From an uncultured Hyphomicrobiales bacterium (GTDB lineage: Bacteria > Pseudomonadota > Alphaproteobacteria > Rhizobiales > Beijerinckiaceae), in assembly GCA_903916165.1 (NCBI GenBank), contig CAIWVR010000306.1, positions 1 to 6,860 of the forward strand: DNA of 6,860 nt, read 5' to 3'. The stretch's first letter is position 1. Every line of letters starts with the position of its first letter. Both the position numbers and the translations under genes were made by a program. The notes beneath the pieces are model-generated. The model did no database searches. It was not told where the DNA came from and saw only the letters and a list, made by a program, of their open reading frames with translations. This document shows positions 1 through 6,087 of the stretch, piece by piece.

Positions 1-57
1 GCCGGAGGAAAAATTCGGATTGGCCGTCCGCACATCCGGCTTTGCCATCGTCGCCAT
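1..57 (-). CDS. serC: Phosphoserine aminotransferase SerC, N-terminal fragment (runs off the left edge)
   Basis: Read on the minus strand, an ATG at 57-55 opens 19 codons to the window edge. They encode MATMAKPDVRTANPNFSSG. The stretch PNFSSG after a short polar lead matches, from memory, the start of alphaproteobacterial SerC proteins (typically PNFSSGPC), the PLP enzyme that makes phosphoserine from phosphohydroxypyruvate in serine synthesis. A good ribosome site (GAGGA, on the plus strand about 66-70) lies 8 nt upstream of this ATG; a second in-frame ATG is at 48-46. The gene follows glmM on the same strand after a 67-bp gap and may be co-transcribed with it. Only the first residues are visible, so the lysine that binds PLP cannot be checked. 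The identification rests on one short motif. Confidence 0.62.
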   Translation of the reverse strand, partial: MATMAKPDVRTANPNFSSG

Positions 58-124
58 CTCGCTCGTCCTCAGGAAACCCGCACCGTGCCTATGCGCCACG
101 GCGTGGGAGGTCAAGAGAGACTGC

Positions 125-1483
125 TCACGCCGCCTCGACGGGATCGGGCACGCGCCGCAAGGCGTCGCAGACGCTGTCCACAGCGGCCTCCACCAGCTGG
201 CTGTCGACCCCCTCGCCCATCACGCGGATCAGTGGCTCGGTCCCTGACGGACGGATGACGAGACGGCCCGTCGCACCCAGAGACGCCTCGGCCTCGGCGA
301 TGGCCTTCCGCACCTGCGTGTCGGCCAGCGGCTTACCGCCCGAGAAGCGCACGTTCTTGAGGAATTGCGGATAGGGGTCGAAGCGGTGGCAGATCTCGCT
401 CACCGGCTTGCCCTGCCGCTTCACCACGGCGAGAATCTGCAGTGCTGCGACCAGCCCGTCGCCGGTCGTGGTGTGATCGGAGAGGATGATGTGGCCCGAT
501 TGCTCACCGCCGAGATTATAGCCGTCCTCGCGCATGCGCTCCAGCACGTAGCGGTCGCCGACTGCCGTGCGCACCAGCGACAGGCCGCGCGTCTCGAGAT
601 GCTTCTCAAGGCCAAGGTTGGACATGATCGTGGCGACGATGCCCGGCCGCGAGAGCAAGCCGTCCTGCTGCAGGCTTTCGGCAATCACCGCCATGAGCTG
701 GTCACCGTCGACGAGCTGGCCACGTTCGTCGACGATCAGCACGCGGTCGGCATCGCCATCCAGCGCGATGCCGATGTCGGCGCGCACTTCGCGGACCTTT
801 TCAATCAGGCGCTGCGGCGCGGTGGAACCGACTTCATGGTTGATGTTGAAGCCATCCGGTTCGACGCCAATGGTGAAGACCTCCGCGCCGAGTTCCCAGA
901 GGGCTTCAGGCGCGGCGCGATAGCCGGCACCATTGGCGCAATCAACGACAATGCGCAGCCCCTCCAGCGACAGGTTGCGTGGCAGCGTGCGCTTGGCAAA
1001 TTCGATGTAGCGCGCCCGCACGTCATCGACGCGACGCGCCCGGCCCAGCAAGCGCGAAGACGCCAACTGCGGCCCGAGATCGGAATCGAGAAGCTTTTCG
1101 ATTTCAGCCTCGACCTCGTCGGAGAGTTTGAAGCCGTCGGGGCCAAACAGCTTGATGCCATTGTCGGCGTAAGGATTGTGCGAGGCCGAGATCATCACGC
1201 CGACATCCGCGCGCATGGAGCGCGTCAGCATGGCCACCGCCGGCGTCGGCACCGGGCCGAGCAGCAGAACATCCATGCCCACCGACGTGAAGCCGCCGAC
1301 CATGGCATATTCAACCATATAGCCCGACAGGCGCGTGTCCTTGCCGATGACCACGCGATGGCGATGGTCGCCGCGCTGGAAGGCGAGCCCGGTCGCCTGC
1401 CCCACCTTCATGGCGAGTTCAGGCGTGATCAGGCCATTGGCCTTACCGCGAATGCCGTCGGTGCCAAAATATTTACGTCCCAT
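125..1483 (-). CDS. glmM: Phosphoglucosamine mutase GlmM
   Basis: A 452-residue cytoplasmic enzyme that interconverts glucosamine-6-phosphate and glucosamine-1-phosphate, the step before GlmU on the way to UDP-GlcNAc for peptidoglycan and lipid A. The N-terminus reads [10 protein letters not shown], typical of the family. The phosphoserine loop ISASHNP puts the catalytic serine at residue 101. The metal loop DGDADR gives Asp242, Asp244 and Asp246. The sugar-binding GEQSGH is at 326-331 and the phosphate-binding RPSGTEP at 411-417. All four domains are present and the length is normal. I chose the ATG at 1483-1481: the frame stays open for 33 more codons to 1582, but that part does not resemble GlmM, and AGGGA lies 8 nt before the chosen start. 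The gene diverges from the arsenate reductase gene and precedes the probable serC start. GlmM is normally essential and activated by phosphorylation of its active-site serine. Confidence 0.97.
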   Translation of the reverse strand: MGRKYFGTDGIRGKANGLITPELAMKVGQATGLAFQRGDHRHRVVIGKDTRLSGYMVEYAMVGGFTSVGMDVLLLGPVPTPAVAMLTRSMRADVGVMISASHNPYADNGIKLFGPDGFKLSDEVEAEIEKLLDSDLGPQLASSRLLGRARRVDDVRARYIEFAKRTLPRNLSLEGLRIVVDCANGAGYRAAPEALWELGAEVFTIGVEPDGFNINHEVGSTAPQRLIEKVREVRADIGIALDGDADRVLIVDERGQLVDGDQLMAVIAESLQQDGLLSRPGIVATIMSNLGLEKHLETRGLSLVRTAVGDRYVLERMREDGYNLGGEQSGHIILSDHTTTGDGLVAALQILAVVKRQGKPVSEICHRFDPYPQFLKNVRFSGGKPLADTQVRKAIAEAEASLGATGRLVIRPSGTEPLIRVMGEGVDSQLVEAAVDSVCDALRRVPDPVEAA

Positions 1484-1519
1484 CGAGCGGTCCCTGCAGG
1501 TCTGGCGCACCAATGGCCC

Positions 1520-1548
1520 CAAGAACCCAAGGGCCCTCCAGGTGTCAA
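1520..1548 (-). promoter_or_regulatory. Possible glmM promoter (perfect -35 hexamer only)
   Basis: On the minus strand CTTGACA occurs with TTGACA at 1548-1543, about 60 bp upstream of the glmM start codon. This is the ideal -35 hexamer and fits the alphaproteobacterial housekeeping preference for CTTGAC. The sequence 16-18 bp further on (GTTCTT/TTCTTG) is a poor -10. It lies in the 158-bp divergent spacer between glmM and the arsenate reductase gene. I see no equally good promoter pointing the other way. Confidence 0.33.
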
Positions 1549-1641
1549 GTCTCTTCAATTGCTTGAGCGGTTCCCCGAACACCCGCGCATTGGCTTAAGA
1601 TGCGGTCGACAAGAACAGGATCAAACAGTTCGAGAGGCGTC

Positions 1642-2013
1642 ATGCGCATTTATCACAACCCCAATTGCGGCACGTCCCGCACCGTGCTCGGCCTGATCCG
1701 CGAGGCGGGCATCGAACCGGAGATCTTCCTATATCTGAAGACCCCCCCGGACCGGGACCACCTGACCGCCCTGTGCGCCAGGCTGGGCTTGAAGCCGCGC
1801 GACATCCTGCGCCGTAAGGGCACCACTCTGGAAACTCTGGGGATGGACGAGGCCGAAATGTCCGATTCGGCGATCCTGGAGGCGATTGTCACCCATCCCA
1901 TCCTTCTGGAGCGGCCGATTGTCGTCGAGGGTGAGGACGCCCGCATCTGCCGCCCGGCGGACCGGGTGAAGCACTTCATCAATGGAGAAGATCGCTCACC
2001 ACCGGCAGGCTGA
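1642..2013 (+). CDS. arsC: Glutaredoxin-dependent arsenate reductase, ArsC family
   Basis: A 123-residue thioredoxin-fold protein predicted to reduce arsenate to arsenite in the cytoplasm with glutathione and glutaredoxin. The N-terminus YHNPNCGTSR carries the catalytic cysteine, Cys9. The three arginines that bind arsenate in the E. coli enzyme (Arg60, 94 and 107) have equivalents at Arg57, Arg91 (in ERPIVV) and Arg104 (in RICRPAD), at the same constant offset as the cysteine. This supports a true ArsC over the Spx or YffB branches. It is shorter than E. coli ArsC (141 residues), mostly at the C-terminus. The ATG at 1642 has GAGAGG 5 nt before it; an upstream in-frame ATG at 1600 adds 14 residues without family similarity. 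The 3' end overlaps the permease gene on the other strand by 35 bp. No arsR, arsB or acr3 gene is in the window, so a role in arsenic resistance is inferred from the protein alone. Confidence 0.86.
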   Translation: MRIYHNPNCGTSRTVLGLIREAGIEPEIFLYLKTPPDRDHLTALCARLGLKPRDILRRKGTTLETLGMDEAEMSDSAILEAIVTHPILLERPIVVEGEDARICRPADRVKHFINGEDRSPPAG

Positions 2014-2758
2014 GCAGGACGGAGGTGGCGATCAGCACGAAAGCCGCCGCCCGATATTGCCCGTCGTTCGACCCGCGAAACACCCGTGCGCCGAGCGACA
2101 GGCCGAGCGCGTAAAGCGGTGCCGCGAGCGCCGCATAGACAAGCGTCTCCAGCGTGAACAGGCCCCGCAAATAATAGGCGGCGTCGGTGCCCAGCGCAGA
2201 GACAGCATAATAGACCATGATGTTGGCGCGCACGACGGAAGCGGGGCTCCGGCTGCCCAACCAATAGGCGATGATGGCTGGACCGGAGACGCCAGCCGCC
2301 GTGCCCAGCAAGCCGCCAACCAGGCCGACCCCGAAGGAGACGACCGGCATGGGCTCGGCCTGGTAACGCCAGCCCGAAACCAGCACGCCCAGCATGGCGA
2401 GCACCATGATCCCTGTGCCCCAGCGCAGCACGACGGGATCGCCATTGGCGAGAATCCAGGCACCGAACGGGGTCGCAATCCAGCTGCCGATCAGCATCGG
2501 CATGACCGCGCTCATGGTGGCGCGGCGGATCAGCTTGAGGCCGTAGGGTGTCGCCGTGCAGAAATCGACCAGATAGAACACTGGCACGCCGAGCTTTGGC
2601 CCCAGCAGCGCCGACGCCATCGGGATGAAGATCAGCGCACCCCCGAAGCCGGAGAAGCCACGCACGATCCCGGCGATCAGCACGACAGCCGCAAGCATCC
2701 AGCTACGAAACTGGAGCAGCGTGTCGGCAAGGGCGGCGAGGGTTACGCCGTCTGGCAT
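1979..2758 (-). CDS. TauE/SafE (TSUP) family membrane permease
   Basis: A 259-residue, very hydrophobic protein with about eight predicted membrane segments, roughly at 20-42, 45-65, 82-104, 111-130, 138-165, 175-195, 203-225 and 236-254. Its two halves each begin with a glycine-rich helix: GIVRGFSGFGGAL at 30-42, echoed by GLVGGLLGTAAGVSGPAI at 145-162. This internal duplication is the hallmark of the TSUP family, whose characterised members move sulfite, sulfoacetate or other small organic or sulfur anions across the inner membrane. The substrate cannot be read from sequence. The start ATG at 2758-2756 is preceded by GGAG 6 nt upstream. The gene diverges from ruvC (70-bp spacer) and converges on the arsenate reductase gene. 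That neighbour might suggest an oxyanion substrate, but tail-to-tail placement is weak evidence of a shared function. Confidence 0.88.
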   Translation of the reverse strand: MPDGVTLAALADTLLQFRSWMLAAVVLIAGIVRGFSGFGGALIFIPMASALLGPKLGVPVFYLVDFCTATPYGLKLIRRATMSAVMPMLIGSWIATPFGAWILANGDPVVLRWGTGIMVLAMLGVLVSGWRYQAEPMPVVSFGVGLVGGLLGTAAGVSGPAIIAYWLGSRSPASVVRANIMVYYAVSALGTDAAYYLRGLFTLETLVYAALAAPLYALGLSLGARVFRGSNDGQYRAAAFVLIATSVLLSLPVVSDLLH

Positions 2759-2815
2759 GTCATCTCCGGGCCGGTGTGGATGCCAAGCGCTGCTGGCGGG
2801 GCCGACAGAGGGGGG

Positions 2816-2828
2816 ATAATCAGATTAT
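2816..2828. promoter_or_regulatory. 13-bp perfect palindrome abutting the ruvC start codon
   Basis: ATAATC-A-GATTAT is a perfect inverted repeat (6+1+6) that ends at the base before the ruvC ATG. It is AT-rich in a GC-rich setting and sits between a purine run AGAGGGGGG (2807-2815) and the start codon. It could be an operator for the divergent ruvC/permease spacer, or an AT-rich translation-initiation region that is symmetric by chance. A one-base loop cannot form a stable RNA hairpin with the full stem, so DNA binding is the more plausible functional reading. Confidence 0.35.
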
Positions 2829-3350
2829 ATGACTTTGCAACCGATTCGGATTCTCGGCATCGACCCCGGCCTGCGCAACACCGGCTGGGGCATCGTCGAT
2901 GCACAAGGCTCCCGCCTGTCCTTCGTCGCCTGCGGTACGGTGCGCTCCGACGGGACATTGTCGCTCGCCGACCGGCTGCGGCAATTGCACGACGGGCTGA
3001 CCAGCATCGTCCATGCCCACATGCCGCACGAGGCCGCCGTGGAGGAAACCTTCGTCAACCGCGACCCGCAATCGACGCTGAAACTCGGCCAGGCGCGCGG
3101 CATCGCGCTGCTGGTGCCGGCGCTGGCGGGTATACCGGTTGCCGAATATGCCGCCAACCTCGTGAAGAAGACCGTGACGGGTGCCGGCCACGCCGAAAAG
3201 GCCCAGATCGCCATGATGATTAAAGTGCTCCTGCCACGCTCGGACGCGGTCTCGCCTGATGCGGCGGATGCGCTGGCCGTCGCCATCTGCCATTCGCAGC
3301 ACCGCGCCTCACGCCTGCTGGCGGCGCGCGTGGCCAAGGAAAAGGCTTGA
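2829..3350 (+). CDS. ruvC: Crossover junction endodeoxyribonuclease RuvC
   Basis: A 173-residue Holliday-junction resolvase with an RNase H-like fold. As a dimer it cuts two opposite strands of the junction driven by RuvAB. The acidic catalytic set is visible: Asp12 in LGIDPG, Glu72 in AAVEETF, and Asp144 and Asp147 in SPDAADALA. These match E. coli Asp7, Glu66, Asp138 and Asp141. The family segment LKLGQARG is at 84-91, and the length is normal. The start is the ATG at 2829; the only purine-rich ribosome site, AGAGGGGGG, lies 13 nt upstream, which is farther than usual. It is the first gene of the ruv cluster, followed by ruvA after 63 bp. Confidence 0.97.
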   Translation: MTLQPIRILGIDPGLRNTGWGIVDAQGSRLSFVACGTVRSDGTLSLADRLRQLHDGLTSIVHAHMPHEAAVEETFVNRDPQSTLKLGQARGIALLVPALAGIPVAEYAANLVKKTVTGAGHAEKAQIAMMIKVLLPRSDAVSPDAADALAVAICHSQHRASRLLAARVAKEKA

Positions 3351-3371
3351 GCAAGTGGACGCGCGGGCCCA

Positions 3372-3386
3372 GTTCTGGGATCGTCC
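3372..3386. promoter_or_regulatory. Candidate LexA (SOS) box upstream of ruvA
   Basis: GTTC-N7-GTCC at 3372-3386 differs at one base from GTTC-N7-GTTC, the LexA target described in several alphaproteobacteria. It lies 27 bp before the ruvA start codon in the 63-bp ruvC-ruvA spacer. Three GAAC tetramers (3393, 3400 and 3405) follow, but none pair at exact N7 spacing. ruv genes belong to SOS regulons in many bacteria, which makes the site plausible. One mismatch in an eight-base motif is weak statistically. Confidence 0.35.
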
Positions 3387-3413
3387 GCACATGAACAACG
3401 AACGGAACAGCGC

Positions 3414-4028
3414 ATGATCGGCAAGCTCAAGGGCGTCATCGATTCCTATGCCGACGACCACGTCATCCTCGACGTGCATGGGGTCGGCTATGTGGTGCAA
3501 TGCTCAACGCGCACGCTGCAGAAACTGCCACGCCCGGGCGAGGCCGCCTCCCTGTCCATCGAGACGCAGGTGCGAGAAGACGCGATCCGGCTGTTCGGCT
3601 TCTCCAGCGACGCCGAGCGCGACTGGTTTCGCATGCTGCAATCGGTGCAGGGTGTCGGCTCGAAGGTGGCGCTGGCCATTCTCGGTATCCTGCCGCCGGG
3701 CGATCTCGCGACAGCCATTGCGATGCAGGACAAGGCGTCGGTCGCGCGCACGCCGGGCGTCGGCCCGAAACTCGCCCAACGCATCGTCACCGAATTGAAA
3801 GACAAGGCACCGGCCTTCGGGACGGTCGATCCCAATCTGGCGCGCCTGTCGGGGGATGAAACGGCGGGCGCACCCAAGCCCGTGCAGGATGCGATTTCCG
3901 CGCTCGTCAATCTCGGCTACGGACGCCCGCAGGCCGCCGCCGCCATCGCGGCCAGCGTCACGGCGCTGGGCGAGACCGCCGAGACGGGCGCTTTGATCCG
4001 GCGCGGCCTGAAGGAGCTGGCGCAGTGA
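3414..4028 (+). CDS. ruvA: Holliday junction branch migration protein RuvA
   Basis: A 204-residue protein that binds the four-way junction as a tetramer and loads RuvB rings on it. Domain I is an OB-fold (about 1-63), starting [10 protein letters not shown] with VHGVGYVVQ at 21-29. The acidic pin that separates strands is Glu55-Asp56 within VREDA. Domain II has two helix-hairpin-helix motifs, QGVGSKVA (79-86) and [12 protein letters not shown] (113-124). Domain III (about 155-204) is the flexible region that contacts RuvB, with the family sequence [12 protein letters not shown] at 163-174. The start ATG is preceded by CGGAA about 6 nt upstream. The last 71 bp overlap the antisense 3' end of the BrnA antitoxin gene. 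The usual next gene, ruvB, lies 700 bp away beyond that module. Confidence 0.97.
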   Translation: MIGKLKGVIDSYADDHVILDVHGVGYVVQCSTRTLQKLPRPGEAASLSIETQVREDAIRLFGFSSDAERDWFRMLQSVQGVGSKVALAILGILPPGDLATAIAMQDKASVARTPGVGPKLAQRIVTELKDKAPAFGTVDPNLARLSGDETAGAPKPVQDAISALVNLGYGRPQAAAAIAASVTALGETAETGALIRRGLKELAQ

Positions 4029-4449
4029 CGGGTTTGGCGGCCGCGACGGGCTTGCGTGGGGCCGCGCGCTTGGAGGCGACAGCAGGAGGCGGCGCGACGG
4101 CAGGATGTTCTTCGAGCCATTGCGCCAGCGCCTCATCGATGCGCGTCTGCCAGCCCGGTCCGCAGAACTTGAACGCCTCCAGCACGTCCTCCGACAGGCG
4201 GATGCTGATGGCCACTTTCTTCTTCGGCTTTGGCGGACGCCCGCGCCGGATGAGCTTGTCGCCGATCTTGAAGTCGGCGCTCTCGAACCACGAACGCGGG
4301 AGCTCGGGAATCTCCTCATATTCCTCGCGCGTGATGACGTGGCGGTCAATCTTGTCCATGTCGCTCATCGGCACCGCAGTGGCTGTGTCGATCTCGACAA
4401 CGACGACCTCAGCGGATTCGCGGGGCATAAGCCTTGATTTCGCGCGCAT
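3958..4449 (-). CDS. brnA: BrnA-family antitoxin
   Basis: A protein of up to 163 residues, antitoxin partner of the BrnT toxin encoded directly upstream. The core has the BrnA pattern: [16 protein letters not shown] (36-51), SWFESADF (53-60), the segment DKLIRRGRP (64-72), then a C-terminal ribbon-helix-helix DNA-binding domain (about 77-115) with [17 protein letters not shown] and [12 protein letters not shown]. Such antitoxins bind toxin through the N-terminal part and repress their own operon through the C-terminal domain. I took the ATG at 4449 because GAGG lies about 7 nt before it; this gives a 41-bp overlap with brnT. ATGs at 4428, 4368 and 4359 are possible, and the core would survive from any of them. 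Residues 116-163 form an unusual Pro/Ala/Lys/Arg-rich tail, whose last part is encoded antisense to the ruvA 3' end. The exact start is uncertain. Confidence 0.88.
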   Translation of the reverse strand: MRAKSRLMPRESAEVVVVEIDTATAVPMSDMDKIDRHVITREEYEEIPELPRSWFESADFKIGDKLIRRGRPPKPKKKVAISIRLSEDVLEAFKFCGPGWQTRIDEALAQWLEEHPAVAPPPAVASKRAAPRKPVAAAKPVTAPAPSGRAGSKRPSRRSRPAP

Positions 4450-4681
4450 TGGCTTTCCTCATGCTGATGACGTGACAACCGTCGCCACGCGGCGTCCAGA
4501 CAACGACAACCATTCGATCCTTCAGATATCCGTAGGTCACGAAACGGCTTTCGCCGTAGTCGAAGCGAAGATCCTCGTGATCGTAAACCGGACCGGCGAA
4601 CACAAACGGGGCGTCATCGAACGCGAAGCCGCGGACGCGCAAGGTCCAGTCCCGTTTCACCGGATCAAAACTGATTTTCAT
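4409..4681 (-). CDS. brnT: BrnT-family ribonuclease toxin
   Basis: A 90-residue protein with the whole BrnT signature: an N-terminal ISFDPVKRDWTLRVRG (residues 3-18), RFDYGESRF (39-47), RMVVVVWTPRG (56-66) and a C-terminal [10 protein letters not shown] (72-81). BrnT has a RelE-like fold, cuts RNA and stops translation; BrnA neutralises it. Length is normal and no conserved segment is missing, so it is probably active. It is the first gene of the module, the toxin-first order usual for brnTA, and runs against ruvA and ruvB. Its start codon is 47 bp from that of ruvB on the other strand. GC content appears lower than in ruvB: 99 of 180 bases by hand count in 4501-4680, against 86 of 120 in two ruvB samples (4981-5040 and 5341-5400), which fits acquisition by transfer. 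Confidence 0.92.
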   Translation of the reverse strand: MKISFDPVKRDWTLRVRGFAFDDAPFVFAGPVYDHEDLRFDYGESRFVTYGYLKDRMVVVVWTPRGDGCHVISMRKANAREIKAYAPRIR

Positions 4682-4693
4682 GCAATGAATATC

Positions 4694-4701
4694 GTATATA
4701 C
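4694..4701. promoter_or_regulatory. Palindrome GTATATAC in the brnT/ruvB divergent spacer, candidate BrnA operator
   Basis: An 8-bp perfect palindrome in the only AT-rich part of the 47-bp spacer (4682-4728), 12 nt upstream of the brnT start codon. BrnA-type antitoxins autorepress through palindromes that overlap the promoter, and the TATA core could itself be part of a -10 element. No convincing -35 could be placed on either strand. Because ruvB starts on the other side of the same spacer, a repressor bound here would also sit in the ruvB leader. Confidence 0.45.
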
Positions 4702-4728
4702 AAATAAGAATCCAGAGGCGTGCCCAGA

Positions 4729-5769
4729 ATGACCGACAATCCCCGCCTCGTCTCGCCCGAAAAGCGCGGCGACGACACGGATGCCTCGATCCGCCCGCTC
4801 TCCCTGCTCGACTTCACGGGGCAGGAAGCGGCGCGCAAGAATCTGAAGATTTTCATCGAGGCGGCCAAGGCGCGCGGCGATGCGCTCGATCATGTGCTCT
4901 TCGTCGGCCCGCCGGGACTGGGCAAGACGACGCTTGCGCAAATCGTCGCGCGCGAGCTCGGCGTCAACTTCCGCTCGACGTCCGGGCCGGTGATCGCAAA
5001 GGCCGGAGATCTTGCCGCGCAGCTCACCAATCTCGAGGACCGCGACGTGCTGTTCATCGACGAGATCCATCGCCTCAATCCGGCGGTGGAGGAAATTCTC
5101 TATCCGGCGATGGAGGATTTCCAGCTCGACCTGATCATCGGCGAAGGCCCGGCCGCGCGTTCGGTGAAGATCGATCTCGCCAAATTCACGTTGGTCGGGG
5201 CAACCACGCGTGCAGGGCTTTTGACGACCCCATTGCGTGACCGTTTCGGCATTCCGATCCGGCTGAATTTCTACACGGTTCCCGAGCTGGAGAGCATCGT
5301 CGTGCGCGGTGCGCGCGTGATGAACATTCCCATGACGCCCGAAGGCGCCAATGAAATTGCCCGCCGCGCGCGTGGCACGCCGCGCATCGCCGGGCGGCTG
5401 CTGCGCCGCGTGCGCGATTTCGCCATCGTCGACGACAATGCCACCGTCACCCGGGCGGTCGCTGACACGGCGCTGCGGGCGCTCGACGTCGATGCCATCG
5501 GCCTCGACATCATGGACCGGCGCTATCTCGACACGGTCGCGCTGAAATTCGGCGGCGGACCGGTCGGGATCGAGACCATTGCCGCCTCGCTGTCCGAGCC
5601 GCGCGACGCCATCGAGGAGATCATCGAGCCCTATCTGCTGCAGCAGGGCTTCATCCAGCGCACGCCGCGCGGCCGCATCCTGACGCCCGCCGCGTTCAAA
5701 CATCTGGGACTGGAGGCCCCGACGTCGGTCACGCCGCAGTTCGGGCTGTTTGCGGAGGGGGATGAGTGA
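4729..5769 (+). CDS. ruvB: Holliday junction branch migration DNA helicase RuvB
   Basis: A 346-residue AAA+ ATPase that forms hexameric rings on either side of the RuvA-bound junction and pumps DNA through it. Visible motifs are Walker [10 protein letters not shown] (60-68), Walker B VLFIDE (107-112), sensor 1 GATTRAG (157-163), the arginine finger Arg172 in LRDRFG, and sensor 2 Arg219 in GTPRIA. A C-terminal winged-helix domain (about 260-340) includes [16 protein letters not shown] (301-316), the usual DNA-binding end. Length is normal. I chose the ATG at 4729, with AGAGG 10 nt upstream; a GTG at 4720 in the same frame lies only 1 nt after that ribosome site. The gene is separated from ruvA by the antisense brnTA module and followed after 72 bp by mazEF, so its expression may depend on read-through or on a promoter inside the brnT region. 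Confidence 0.97.
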   Translation: MTDNPRLVSPEKRGDDTDASIRPLSLLDFTGQEAARKNLKIFIEAAKARGDALDHVLFVGPPGLGKTTLAQIVARELGVNFRSTSGPVIAKAGDLAAQLTNLEDRDVLFIDEIHRLNPAVEEILYPAMEDFQLDLIIGEGPAARSVKIDLAKFTLVGATTRAGLLTTPLRDRFGIPIRLNFYTVPELESIVVRGARVMNIPMTPEGANEIARRARGTPRIAGRLLRRVRDFAIVDDNATVTRAVADTALRALDVDAIGLDIMDRRYLDTVALKFGGGPVGIETIAASLSEPRDAIEEIIEPYLLQQGFIQRTPRGRILTPAAFKHLGLEAPTSVTPQFGLFAEGDE

Positions 5770-5811
5770 GGCTGCTTCAGGCGGGACTTGCCGGTTTTCA
5801 TCCCGCGCGTT

Positions 5812-5827
5812 AGGTTACATGTAACCT
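5812..5827. promoter_or_regulatory. 16-bp perfect palindrome, probable mazEF operator
   Basis: AGGTTACATGTAACCT is a perfect 8+8 inverted repeat located 14 nt before the mazE ATG and 42 bp after ruvB ends. Autoregulated TA operons typically carry such a site at their promoter, bound by the antitoxin or the complex. The ribosome site GAGGA (5831-5835) lies just downstream, so the palindrome could overlap a promoter or the transcript start. Confidence 0.65.
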
Positions 5828-5841
5828 GTTGAGGACCTCTG

Positions 5842-6087
5842 ATGGGCAGCTCGCAAAAGCGTTCACCGGCTGACGAAAAGCGTCTTGCGACGCGGCGCAA
5901 GGTCAGCGAATTCCGTCGACGCCAGCGCGAGAAGGGCTTGCGGCTGGTGCAGATCTGGATTCCTGACACGCGCACGCCCGAATTCGCCGAAGAAGCCTGC
6001 CGCCAGTCGCGCGCAGCGGCTATGAGCCCCCATGCGGCAGAGGATCAGGCGTTCATCGACTCGGTTTCTGAAATCTGGTCGAAATGA
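5842..6087 (+). CDS. mazE: MazE-family antitoxin (alphaproteobacterial type)
   Basis: An 81-residue basic protein encoded just before a MazF toxin, with the pattern of the antitoxin MazE family annotated in Rhizobiales. It has a basic helix KVSEFRRRQREKGL (20-33), a strand LVQIWIPDTRTPEF (35-48) and a C-terminal acidic-hydrophobic segment AEDQAFIDSVSEIW (66-79). By analogy the N-terminal part binds DNA and the C-terminal part occupies the toxin RNA-binding groove; this split is inferred. The start ATG has a strong ribosome site, GAGGA with 6-nt spacing, and lies downstream of a 16-bp palindrome. Its stop codon overlaps the mazF start (ATGA, 6084-6087), so the two are translationally coupled in the usual antitoxin-first order. 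It is not the AbrB-like MazE of E. coli by eye. Confidence 0.84.
   Translation: MGSSQKRSPADEKRLATRRKVSEFRRRQREKGLRLVQIWIPDTRTPEFAEEACRQSRAAAMSPHAAEDQAFIDSVSEIWSK

Noticed and set aside
1570..1580. GTTC-CCC-GAAC inverted repeat upstream of arsC
   Set aside because: The half-sites are only 4 bp and it does not fit the direct-repeat LexA box; expected often by chance.
365..1696. Long open frame (443 codons) on the plus strand opposite glmM
   Set aside because: It is rich in His, Arg and Ala with no recognisable motif, and it mirrors a clearly real gene. It is a GC-rich antisense shadow.
1982..3223. Plus-strand open frame of 413 codons spanning the permease gene and part of ruvC
   Set aside because: Its composition (Gln, His, Arg, Asp) is that of an antisense frame, and it crosses two well supported genes.
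4029..4728. Flanking direct repeats or att-like sites marking the brnTA insertion
   Set aside because: Comparison by eye of the sequence after the ruvA stop with that before the ruvB start found no shared repeat, and no transposase or integrase is present.
5388..5429. Gly in place of the usual Asn after the RuvB sensor-2 arginine ([10 protein letters not shown])
   Set aside because: As far as I recall this variant is common in alphaproteobacterial RuvB proteins; the arginine itself is present.
4678..5703. Minus-strand open frame of 341 codons opposite ruvB
   Set aside because: No family motif and antisense-type composition, fully explained by ruvB on the other strand.
5781..5806. Inverted repeat GCGGGA...TCCCGC with a 14-nt loop after ruvB, resembling a terminator
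   Set aside because: The stem is only 6 bp, the loop is large and no T-run follows, so it is not a convincing intrinsic terminator. It may be a chance GC repeat.
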